Of a DNA stretch of 64,000 bases, positions 44,645 through 52,688 are shown in pieces. Origin of the DNA: Paenibacillus massiliensis 2301065 = DSM 16942 (GTDB taxonomy: Bacteria > Bacillota > Bacilli > Paenibacillales > Paenibacillaceae); NCBI RefSeq assembly GCF_000377505.1, contig NZ_KB898187.1:186001-250000 (forward strand), written 5' to 3'. Position 1 is the stretch's first letter, and each line of letters opens with the position of its first letter. A program made the position numbers and the translations under genes. The notes under the pieces are model-generated. The model had not been told where the DNA came from. It saw nothing but the letters and a program-made list of their open reading frames with translations, and searched no databases.

Positions 44645-46057
44645 ATGACAGGGCATAGACAGTTCGATCTGGTAATCAGACACGGTATGGTTGTGCTACC
44701 AGAGGTATGCATAGAGGCAGATATCGCTGTTAAGGATGGCAAAATAGCTGCTATAGGTCACCTTGAACACATTGCAGAGGAAACGACGGTCTTCAATGCA
44801 GCAGGGCTGACCATACTTCCTGGGGCGGTCGATATCCATGTTCATTTCAACGAGCCTGGTCTGGAGAGCTGGGAAGGCTTCGCAGCAGGCTCTGCAGCCC
44901 TCGCAGCTGGCGGGTGCACGACATATGTGGATATGCCGCTAAATGGGGTTCCTCCAACGGTGAACAGAGAGGCACTGAACCTGAAGCTTGCACGAGCACA
45001 GGAGCGCTCTTGTGTAGATTATGCTTTATGGGGCGGGCTTGTTCCGGGCAATATCGAGGCATTGGATGAGCTGGCAGCGGCAGGGGTCGTCGGCTTCAAG
45101 GCTTTTATGTCCGATCCTGGTGGCGAGGGCGAAGGGATCTTCGCACGCTCGAATGAGCTTACCCTGCTGGAAGGTATGAAAAAGATTGCCTCAATAGGCG
45201 GTCTACTGGCCTTGCATGCAGAAAGTGAAGATATTGTGCAGGCGTCCACGGCTTTAATACGGCAGCAAGGGCGTATGGGCATGCAGGATTATATTGAATC
45301 CAGACCTGTAATCGCTGAGGTGGAGGCCGTTAGTCGTGCTTTGCTATACGCAAGACATACGGGCTGTCGACTGCATTTTGTTCATATAAGTACGCCGGAG
45401 GCTTTGGAGCTGATTGATGCAGCAAAAACCAGCGGGATGGATGTCAGTACGGAGACTTGCCCTCATTATTTGCTGCTCACTGATGAGGATGCTGATCGTC
45501 TCGGAGCGGTGGCCAAATGTGCTCCGCCGCTGCGAAGCACGGATAACCGGGAGCGGTTGTGGAATGCATTGCTCCATGGTTCAGTGGATATCATTGCGTC
45601 GGATCACTCACCATGCCCACCGTCGCTGAAGCAATCTGATGATGTGTTCGAAATTTGGGGCGGGATCTCCAGCGCTCAGAGTACACTGCTGCTCATGCTG
45701 GAGGAGGGATATCTCGCCAGAGGTCTCTCACTGCAACAGATTGCTAGAATCGTTGCCTTGGCACCTGCCTCCAGAATGGGGCTGGACGACCGCAAGGGAA
45801 GTATCGAGATTGGCAAGGACGCTGATTTTGCCTTGGTAGATTTCAACAAGGCTTTTACATTAACGGCTCAGGAGCTTCTTTATACCCACGTACAGAGCCC
45901 TTATTTGAATCACACGTTTCCATGCTCGATTGCGGCTACCTTTTGCCGGGGAAATCAGGTATATGACAAGCAGCATGGAGTTAGCGAGAGTCGGTCAGGA
46001 AGCTGGTTACAGCCAAGGCCGGTTGGGGCTGAGCCAAGGGAGGAGCGTTATGCGTGA
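44645..46057 (+). CDS. allB: Allantoinase
   Basis: A 470-residue cyclic amidohydrolase opening allantoin to allantoate. All ligands of the binuclear metal site are placed: H65 and H67 (DIHVHFNEPG), K152 (carboxylated Lys, GFKAFMS), H191 (LHAES), H247 (FVHIST) and D320 (ASDHSPC). GAVDIHVHF is typical of allantoinase rather than hydantoinase. It overlaps allC by 8 bp. The C-terminus is some 20-30 residues longer than the core, possibly a product of that overlap. Confidence 0.94.
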   Translation: MTGHRQFDLVIRHGMVVLPEVCIEADIAVKDGKIAAIGHLEHIAEETTVFNAAGLTILPGAVDIHVHFNEPGLESWEGFAAGSAALAAGGCTTYVDMPLNGVPPTVNREALNLKLARAQERSCVDYALWGGLVPGNIEALDELAAAGVVGFKAFMSDPGGEGEGIFARSNELTLLEGMKKIASIGGLLALHAESEDIVQASTALIRQQGRMGMQDYIESRPVIAEVEAVSRALLYARHTGCRLHFVHISTPEALELIDAAKTSGMDVSTETCPHYLLLTDEDADRLGAVAKCAPPLRSTDNRERLWNALLHGSVDIIASDHSPCPPSLKQSDDVFEIWGGISSAQSTLLLMLEEGYLARGLSLQQIARIVALAPASRMGLDDRKGSIEIGKDADFALVDFNKAFTLTAQELLYTHVQSPYLNHTFPCSIAATFCRGNQVYDKQHGVSESRSGSWLQPRPVGAEPREERYA

Positions 46058-47342
46058 GGCTCATGAGCAAGCAGTATCCTCACTCCATGGACATGAAGAA
46101 CAACAGACTTATAGCACCCGGCTGATTGAGCTGTTGAAGGAATTGGCGGACATTGGTCGAGATGAGACTGGGGGCGTTACTCGTCTTCTTTACACGAGCT
46201 CATGGCTGTCCGCACAGCAGAAGCTTATGACATGGATGAAGGAGGCCGGATTGGAGGTGTTCTTTGACCGTGCTGGTAACCTTACTGGCAGACTTCAAGG
46301 AACAGATCCAGATCTGGCTCCGATCGTAACAGGCTCCCATGTGGACACGGTGACATCAGGCGGCGATTATGACGGTGCTTTAGGTATTGTAGCTGGCCTG
46401 CTGGCACTGATTGAGCTGAAGGAGCGATATGGTAAACCAACCAGAACACTGGAGGTAGTCGCGCTTTGCGAAGAGGAGGGTAGTCGATTCCCTACCGCTT
46501 ACTGGGGCTCCGGTAGTATCGCTGGGCGTGTCCGCTGGGAGGATGTTGGCCTGCTCCGGGATCGTGAAGGCATCAGCATGCTGGAGGCTGCAAGAGAATG
46601 TGGCTTTGGGCCTGATAGTTCATATGCTGAGCCCGCGAGGAAACTGGGTGCTTATCTGGAACTGCACATTGAACAGGGCTCCGTGCTGGAGCGATCCAAC
46701 ATTCCGATCGGTATTGTATCGGCGATTGTCGCTCAGCAGCGGTATCGCATTCAGCTTCATGGCGAGGCGAATCATGCAGGAACGACACCGATGGACCATC
46801 GAAAGGATGCCCTGACCTGTGCCGCCCGGATGATTGTAGCCGCCCAATCATATGCACTGGAGACGGACGATGGACTGGTAGCTACTGTAGGGAGTATCTC
46901 TGTAACGCCAGGAACGCCAAACGTCATTCCGGGTGGAGCTGAATTCACACTGGACATTCGCCATGCAGAGGATGCGGAGCTGCAGCGGCATAGCAGAGAG
47001 CTACTGCGACAATTTTCAGTAGTGGCAGAGGAAGATGAGGTCAGCTTCGTCAGCATTCAGACACTGGATGCAGCTGCTGTCCCCATGGGCCGCCAACTGA
47101 TGGACTCTCTGATAGCAGTGTGCCACAGCAAGCAATTGGCTTTCCGCGTAATGGCTAGTGGTGCGGGTCATGATGCACAGATGTTCCGGCATGTCTGCCC
47201 TACGGCAATGATTTTCGTACCAAGTCGTGGAGGCATTAGCCACAGCCCGGACGAATACACGGCCCCCGAGCATTTAATATTAGGCTACAGCGTACTAGCA
47301 TCAGCATTATATGAACTAGGTTACGGGGGTGCAGGCGCTTGA
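46050..47342 (+). CDS. allC: Allantoate amidohydrolase (M20 family)
   Basis: A 430-residue binuclear metal enzyme that hydrolyses allantoate to ureidoglycine, CO2 and ammonia. Motifs: GSHVDTV near 97, GGDYDGALG near 106, EEEGSRFP near 142, HIEQG near 208, NHAGTTPM near 240 and the late GAGHDAQ near 372. The ATG at 46050 has GGGAGGAG 4-5 bp upstream and lies inside the end of allB. The longer frame from 45930 is only the overlap. It works directly on the product of AllB and feeds PucG. Confidence 0.93.
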   Translation: MREAHEQAVSSLHGHEEQQTYSTRLIELLKELADIGRDETGGVTRLLYTSSWLSAQQKLMTWMKEAGLEVFFDRAGNLTGRLQGTDPDLAPIVTGSHVDTVTSGGDYDGALGIVAGLLALIELKERYGKPTRTLEVVALCEEEGSRFPTAYWGSGSIAGRVRWEDVGLLRDREGISMLEAARECGFGPDSSYAEPARKLGAYLELHIEQGSVLERSNIPIGIVSAIVAQQRYRIQLHGEANHAGTTPMDHRKDALTCAARMIVAAQSYALETDDGLVATVGSISVTPGTPNVIPGGAEFTLDIRHAEDAELQRHSRELLRQFSVVAEEDEVSFVSIQTLDAAAVPMGRQLMDSLIAVCHSKQLAFRVMASGAGHDAQMFRHVCPTAMIFVPSRGGISHSPDEYTAPEHLILGYSVLASALYELGYGGAGA

Positions 47343-48583
47343 GTAGTTACAGAGAGCTTTCTCCATCACCGCGGACAATAATGACTCCAGGTCCCGTAGA
47401 GGTAGACCCACGAGTGCTAAGGGCGATGTCTTATCCGATTTTGGGGCAATTTGACCCGGAATTCACAGCGTTGATGAACAAGACGATGGAGATGCTGCGC
47501 ATTATATATCAGACGAACAATCAGTGGTGCTACCCGGTAGATGGCACATCACGCTCAGGCATTGAGGCGGTCCTAACCAGTCTGATCCGTCCGGGAGACA
47601 AGGTGCTGGTTCCTATATTTGGACGCTTCGGTCATCTGCTGGTGGAGCTTGCCGAGCGCTGCGGAGCGGAAGTCTGTATCCTGGAGCGGGACTGGGGAGG
47701 GGTCTTTGACCCCGAAGATATCATTCAGGAGGCCAAGCGAGTAAGGCCGGATCTAGTGGCCATAGTGCATGGCGAGACCTCTACGGGCCAAATACAGCCG
47801 CTCGCTGAGATCGGTGCAGCTTGCCGGGAGATGGACATTTTACTTGTGGTGGATGCTGTAGCTACCATTGGAGGAGTGCCAGTCGAGACCGACAATTGGA
47901 AGCTTGATGCAGTTATGGGAGGAACACAGAAATGTTTGTCTGTCCCGGCAGGAATGGCTCCCCTAACCTATAATGAGCGCGCAGAGCAGCGGATTCTGTC
48001 ACGTAAGCGAGTGGAACGGGGTCTGCGAAGTCCGAGTGAGGAAGCTAAGGTAGCACTAACGGACCCAATCGAGTGCCGCCCCATTCAGAGCAATTATCTC
48101 GATCTGAGCCAGCTTCAGGATTACTGGAGTCCAGCGCGACTGAATCATCATACAGAAGCGACCAATATGCTCTATGCATTGCATGAGGGCTTGCGGATCA
48201 TTCTGGATGAAGGACTGGAGACACGCTTTGCCAGACACCGGCTGCATGAAGCGGCGCTGATGGCCGGACTTCAGGCGATGGGCCTGCGGCTGTACGGGGA
48301 TGCTGCAAGCAAGCTTACCGTAGTGACCTGTGTTCATATTCCGGCGGGAGTCGATGGGGAGCAGGTGCGCTCGATGCTGCTTCATGATTTCGGGATCGAG
48401 ATTGCTAGCTCATTTGGGCCATTGAAGGGAAAAATCTGGAGAATCGGTGCGATGGGCTATAGCTGTAGGCAGACAAATATACTGCATACGCTTGGAGCAC
48501 TTGAGGCAGTATTGGTTCGAAATGGGTATCGTGCACCAGCGGGAGAAGCTGTACAGGCAGCGCTGGATGTGTATCAAGGGTAA
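47339..48583 (+). CDS. pucG: (S)-ureidoglycine-glyoxylate aminotransferase
   Basis: A 414-residue class V PLP aminotransferase. The Schiff-base Lys198 lies in GGTQKCL, and the PLP phosphate site in VDGTSRSGIEAVL near 67-80. It moves the amino group of ureidoglycine to glyoxylate, giving oxalurate and glycine. It has a TTG start overlapping the allC stop (TTGA), with GGGGGTG 8 bp upstream. Alanine- or serine-glyoxylate transaminases look alike; the cluster decides for PucG. Confidence 0.9.
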   Translation: MSSYRELSPSPRTIMTPGPVEVDPRVLRAMSYPILGQFDPEFTALMNKTMEMLRIIYQTNNQWCYPVDGTSRSGIEAVLTSLIRPGDKVLVPIFGRFGHLLVELAERCGAEVCILERDWGGVFDPEDIIQEAKRVRPDLVAIVHGETSTGQIQPLAEIGAACREMDILLVVDAVATIGGVPVETDNWKLDAVMGGTQKCLSVPAGMAPLTYNERAEQRILSRKRVERGLRSPSEEAKVALTDPIECRPIQSNYLDLSQLQDYWSPARLNHHTEATNMLYALHEGLRIILDEGLETRFARHRLHEAALMAGLQAMGLRLYGDAASKLTVVTCVHIPAGVDGEQVRSMLLHDFGIEIASSFGPLKGKIWRIGAMGYSCRQTNILHTLGALEAVLVRNGYRAPAGEAVQAALDVYQG

Positions 48584-48603
48584 GCATTGAAGGGGGAGCA
48601 CAT

Positions 48604-49926
48604 ATGGCGAGTATTCTAATACAGGGAGCACAGATCGTTACGATGAATGCCGAAGAGGACGTATTCATTGGAGACGTCCTTATAGAAAATCAGATGATTA
48701 AGGAGATTGGGCCACACATTGAAGCACAAGCTGATCGTGTCATTGATGCTTGCGGCAAAGTACTGCTGCCAGGCTTCGTGCAGACGCACATTCATCTGTG
48801 TCAGACCCTGTTTCGCGGGCGCGCAGACGATATGGAGCTGATGGATTGGCTTCGCCAAAGAATCTGGCCGCTGGAGGCTGCTCACGATGAGGAATCCGTC
48901 TATTACTCGGCTCTGCTAGGCATAGGAGAGCTAATATCAAGCGGGACCACTACAGTGCTGGATATGGAGACGGTACATCACACCGAATCTGCATTTCAGG
49001 CCATGGCCCAGAGCGGCATACGAATTATCTCCGGCAAGGTGATGATGGATCATGGGGATGAGGTGCCCCTCCCGCTACGTGAGCGTACAGAGGATTCCAT
49101 TCAGCAAAGTGTAGACCTGCTGGAGAAATGGAATGGCTTTGGTGGTGGACGTATCCAGTATGCCTTCTGTCCAAGATTCGTAGTGTCCTGTACTGAGCAG
49201 CTTCTGACCGAGGTACGTGACCTGTCAGCTCAGTATCATGTGCGGGTGCATACGCATGCTTCAGAGAATCAGGGCGAGATTGCGCTAGTTGAATCCGAGC
49301 GCGGTATGAGAAATATTATTTACCTGGATCATATTGGTCTGGCTCATTCAAGACTAATTCTGGCGCATTGCATCTGGCTGAGTGAGGAGGAGAAGGAGAT
49401 TATTCGTAAACGCGGGGTGAAGGTGACTCACTGCCCGGGCTCCAATCTGAAGCTTTCCTCAGGCATTGCGGATATTCCTGAACTGCTGAACCGCCATATT
49501 CATGTCGGACTCGGTGCCGACGGAGCACCCTGCAACAACAATCTGGATATGTTCCAGGAAATGCGCCTGACTGCGCTCATTCAGAAGATTCCACATGGTC
49601 CAACGGCAATGGATGCCCGTACTGTCCTAAGAATGGCGACGATGGGCGGAGCTGAGGTACTGGGTATGGCCAAAGAGATTGGCAGCCTGGAGGCTGGGAA
49701 GAAGGCCGATATGATCTTGCTGGATCTGGATGACTATCACACATACCCATCGTATGATACAGACATTTATTCCCGCGTTGTCTATTCCACCACCCGGAGC
49801 AATATGGACACAGTTATTATTGACGGAGCTATAGTGTTTGAGAATCGTATGGTGACAACCATTGATCGGGGCATCGTATTGCAGGAGGCGGATAAATCCA
49901 TTGCAAGGTTGATACGTACGATGTAA
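48604..49926 (+). CDS. Amidohydrolase of the MTA/SAH deaminase group, probable purine deaminase
   Basis: A 440-residue mononuclear-metal aminohydrolase. H62 and H64 (QTHIHLCQ), His in HTHASEN near 219, His in AHCIWLS near 253 and Asp in GADGAPCNNN near 304 form the site. The FRGRADDMELMDWLRQRIWPLEA segment is shared by proteins annotated as 5'-deoxyadenosine or SAH deaminases. Between pucG and xdhC the best guess is deamination of guanine, 8-oxoguanine or adenine to feed xanthine dehydrogenase. It is distinct from the small cytidine-deaminase-fold guanine deaminase of Bacillus. RBS GGGGGAG, 20 bp after pucG. Confidence 0.82.
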   Translation: MASILIQGAQIVTMNAEEDVFIGDVLIENQMIKEIGPHIEAQADRVIDACGKVLLPGFVQTHIHLCQTLFRGRADDMELMDWLRQRIWPLEAAHDEESVYYSALLGIGELISSGTTTVLDMETVHHTESAFQAMAQSGIRIISGKVMMDHGDEVPLPLRERTEDSIQQSVDLLEKWNGFGGGRIQYAFCPRFVVSCTEQLLTEVRDLSAQYHVRVHTHASENQGEIALVESERGMRNIIYLDHIGLAHSRLILAHCIWLSEEEKEIIRKRGVKVTHCPGSNLKLSSGIADIPELLNRHIHVGLGADGAPCNNNLDMFQEMRLTALIQKIPHGPTAMDARTVLRMATMGGAEVLGMAKEIGSLEAGKKADMILLDLDDYHTYPSYDTDIYSRVVYSTTRSNMDTVIIDGAIVFENRMVTTIDRGIVLQEADKSIARLIRTM

Positions 49927-50077
49927 TTTTCATTTCTACTTGATGTGAACTGATGGGCATTCATGAGATTGTTGCAAATTCTGAATCGTTGGCTTTAGAG
50001 ATTATTACGAAGTATATAGTGCTCGCGTAGCCAAGTGTAGCCAAGGTGCATACCACGCTGAAGGGAGGAAGCCTCGT

Positions 50078-51187
50078 ATGGATATGGCGGAATTATGTGT
50101 TCATGCTGTCAAAGGCGGAGAACGAAAGGTGCTGGTAACAGCCGTATATGTTGAGGGTCATGCGTACCGCAAAGAAGGGGCTTCCATGCTGCTCGGGGAA
50201 GATGGGGGAGCCTGGGGGAGCATTAGTCCGGGCTGTATAGAGGAGGATCTTCGAGAGCGGGTTCGCGAGGTGCTGGCTACAGGGAAGATTGCCAAAGTCC
50301 CCTATGATATGAGACCAGTAGACGATCTGTCCTGGGGTGAGCATGTTGGCTGTGGTGGACTGATGCACCTGGTGCTGGAGCCAGTCGTGCAGCAGCTCCA
50401 GATGGCCATGGAGACGATGGTTGATCTATTTGAGAAAGGGCATCACGTTATACTCACGCGTACCTATGATTGGCTTGCTGAGCATGCAGAATATAGGCTG
50501 GAAATTGCCGGGGATGCTATTGACAATGAGCTAGATGCGTCAGGCAATTTGGCATCATTAGCTGCAGTTCATATAGACAATAGCCATGAGCTGATGCTCG
50601 CACATACAGAGCATCAGCTTTGGCCAGATAGCTACGTGAGGACTTATCGGCCCCAGCCACGCCTTGTGATCTTCGGTGCTGGACCGGATGCGGAGCCCGT
50701 ATGTAAGCTGGCTCTTGCCACAGGCTTCCGTGTAGTTATGGCGGATTGGAGGACAGCGCGGCTAACTGCAGAGAATTTTGCAGGAGCTGATCTGATCCAT
50801 GGCTTCCCACAGGAATTATTGCATGGACAGCTTCGTATCATGGAGACGGATTTTGTGCTCCTCATGAGCCATCAATATCAGCGTGAGCGTGAGCTGCTAG
50901 AGCTGCTGGCAGAGAGCACATGTGCGTACATTGGCATTATGGGAACGAAGGGACGAACAGCACGCTTGCTGGAGGGATTGCCCACATTCTTGAATTTGCA
51001 TTCTCCTGTTGGGCTACCCATCGGCTCAGATGGACCGGAGGAGATAGCTGTCAGCATTATGGCTGAGTTGATTGCGATTCGAAGGGGAAAAGCCAAGGCG
51101 CAGTCACAGCCCTTGAAGGAAGGGTGGTATTATGAGCGTCACCGGAGTGATTCTGGCAGCTGGCCAAAGTTCGCGACTGGGTCGTGA
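50078..51187 (+). CDS. pucA: XdhC-family molybdoenzyme maturation factor
   Basis: A 369-residue protein of the XdhC/PucA type. The N-terminal XdhC/CoxI domain (GYGVGCGG-like turn, HVGCGGLMHL near 88) comes first, and the Rossmann-like C-terminal domain (PRLVIFGAGPDAEPVCKLA near 190-210, CAYIGIMGTKGR near 280) follows. XdhC binds molybdenum cofactor, protects it and inserts its sulfido form into xanthine dehydrogenase. RBS GGGAGGA. It overlaps the mocA-like gene by 56 bp, and a 150-bp gap to the upstream deaminase holds no visible terminator. Confidence 0.9.
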   Translation: MDMAELCVHAVKGGERKVLVTAVYVEGHAYRKEGASMLLGEDGGAWGSISPGCIEEDLRERVREVLATGKIAKVPYDMRPVDDLSWGEHVGCGGLMHLVLEPVVQQLQMAMETMVDLFEKGHHVILTRTYDWLAEHAEYRLEIAGDAIDNELDASGNLASLAAVHIDNSHELMLAHTEHQLWPDSYVRTYRPQPRLVIFGAGPDAEPVCKLALATGFRVVMADWRTARLTAENFAGADLIHGFPQELLHGQLRIMETDFVLLMSHQYQRERELLELLAESTCAYIGIMGTKGRTARLLEGLPTFLNLHSPVGLPIGSDGPEEIAVSIMAELIAIRRGKAKAQSQPLKEGWYYERHRSDSGSWPKFATGS

Positions 51188-51791
51188 CAAGCTGGCGGAG
51201 CTACTGCTGGATGGTCGTACTATCGGAGCAAGGGTCGTAGATACTGCCCTGAATTCACGACTTGACCATGTGCTTGTAGTGGGACGGCAATGCTCCCAGC
51301 CAGATTGGCTTACATCCATCTTCGATGAAGCACTCAGACAAGACCGAGCAGAATATCTACATTGTACAAAGGCTGGCACTGGCATGTCTGCTTCCCTGCA
51401 ATGTGGGCTGGAAGGGGCTATTCGTCGGGGAGCGCAAGCGATCATGATTTTGCTGGCTGACCAGCCTTTCGTGCAGGCGAGTAGCCTGGATGCATTATTA
51501 CAGCTTTATGATGATGTCCATAATTCCACTCGACCAGAGCAGAGCTTCGATTATATTGCGGCCCGTAACGGAGCCTCCCCCCAGCCCCCGGTTATATTGA
51601 CATCCACCATGTATGAGGCAGTGCGACAGCTACAGGGAGACTGTGGTGCAGGCATACTGCTCAAGAGCGATAGATACAGAGGTATCTATTGTGACTACTC
51701 TGCTGATCTGTTCATGGATGCAGATACGGAGACAGCGCTCATGCACCTTCGAGAACAGGAGAGGAGGGTGATGAGCTGTGCAAATGAATAG
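51132..51791 (+). CDS. pucB: MocA/MobA-like nucleotidyltransferase (PucB)
   Basis: A 219-residue NTP transferase. The nucleotide motif GVILAAGQSSRLGRDK is at about 5-20, GMSASLQCGL near 84-93 and LLADQPFV near 106-113. MocA enzymes convert molybdopterin cofactor to the cytosine dinucleotide form; PucB is required for xanthine dehydrogenase in Bacillus. Its start lies 56 bp inside pucA, with GGAAGGG before it, and its end overlaps the FAD-subunit gene by 14 bp. The order is the same as in Bacillus pucABCDE. Confidence 0.9.
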   Translation: MSVTGVILAAGQSSRLGRDKLAELLLDGRTIGARVVDTALNSRLDHVLVVGRQCSQPDWLTSIFDEALRQDRAEYLHCTKAGTGMSASLQCGLEGAIRRGAQAIMILLADQPFVQASSLDALLQLYDDVHNSTRPEQSFDYIAARNGASPQPPVILTSTMYEAVRQLQGDCGAGILLKSDRYRGIYCDYSADLFMDADTETALMHLREQERRVMSCANE

Positions 51792-52683
51792 CCACTCGAT
51801 CCTTCCTTCCATGAGCCAGCCGACTGTGAGCTTGCCAACGACGCAGGAGGAGATCCTGCATACCAGATCAGTATTGGGTGCCCAGGCAACCTTTGTGGCA
51901 GGAGGAACCCTGCTACGGACCCAATGGGAAGGGGGCGCAGTTCCTGTCCCGTCCAACCTGATCGCCTTGGATGCGCTTGAGCAGCTGCACGGAATCTCTG
52001 AACAAGAACGTGCTCTACGTATCGGTGCGATGACACGACTGAAGGATTGTATTAGCAATACAGCCGTTGTAGCATGTGCGCCGCTACTGTCAGAGGCAGT
52101 TCGTCACATTGCTGCCCCTTCCATTCGGAATTTAGCCACGCTCGGCGGTAACATTGTATCCACGGTTGGCGATGCTCTGCCAGCTCTGCTGGTTATGAAT
52201 GCCGAATTGGAATGGCTAGGAGAGAAGACCTTCATAAGACAATCTCTTAGGGATTGGTTAGATAGCGCTCGTAGCAGTGGCATTGATCGTGAAGCTGTTC
52301 TATGTGCCGCACATATCCCGCGAGTGGCTGAACCCCAAGTGAGCTTTTTCAAAAAAGTAGGCAGAAGAGCGGCTTTCACCCCTGCCCTTGTGAGCGTTGC
52401 TTTTGAGGGAGTCCAGGATTCGGCAGGAAAGTGGATATCGGCTGCTCTGGCTGCTGGTGGCGGTGCATGTATCCCAGCAAGACTCCCTCGTTCGGAGGAA
52501 TTACTGTTATCCATGCAGCCATGGATGACAGATTACGGTAAGCTAGCACGGACGATACAAGAGGAATTTGCGGCGAATACAGATGTGTTCGCTTCAGCCG
52601 AGTACCGGAGCAGTCTTGCCGCTAATCTGCTTACCGCTGGATTATTTGAGAGTCTGGAGAGTATTCACAAAGCAAAGGAGTGA
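51778..52683 (+). CDS. pucC: Xanthine dehydrogenase FAD-binding subunit
   Basis: A 301-residue flavin subunit passing electrons to the acceptor. The FAD loop TFVAGGTLLRTQW is near residues 38-50 and the second motif APSIRNLATLGGNIVST near 115-132. The C-terminal CO-dehydrogenase flavoprotein domain follows. It starts at GTG 51778 after GGAGGG; an ATG two codons on is possible. It overlaps both neighbours, so the whole xdh set should be one transcript. Confidence 0.9.
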   Translation: MQMNSHSILPSMSQPTVSLPTTQEEILHTRSVLGAQATFVAGGTLLRTQWEGGAVPVPSNLIALDALEQLHGISEQERALRIGAMTRLKDCISNTAVVACAPLLSEAVRHIAAPSIRNLATLGGNIVSTVGDALPALLVMNAELEWLGEKTFIRQSLRDWLDSARSSGIDREAVLCAAHIPRVAEPQVSFFKKVGRRAAFTPALVSVAFEGVQDSAGKWISAALAAGGGACIPARLPRSEELLLSMQPWMTDYGKLARTIQEEFAANTDVFASAEYRSSLAANLLTAGLFESLESIHKAKE

Positions 52684-52688
52684 GCCGA

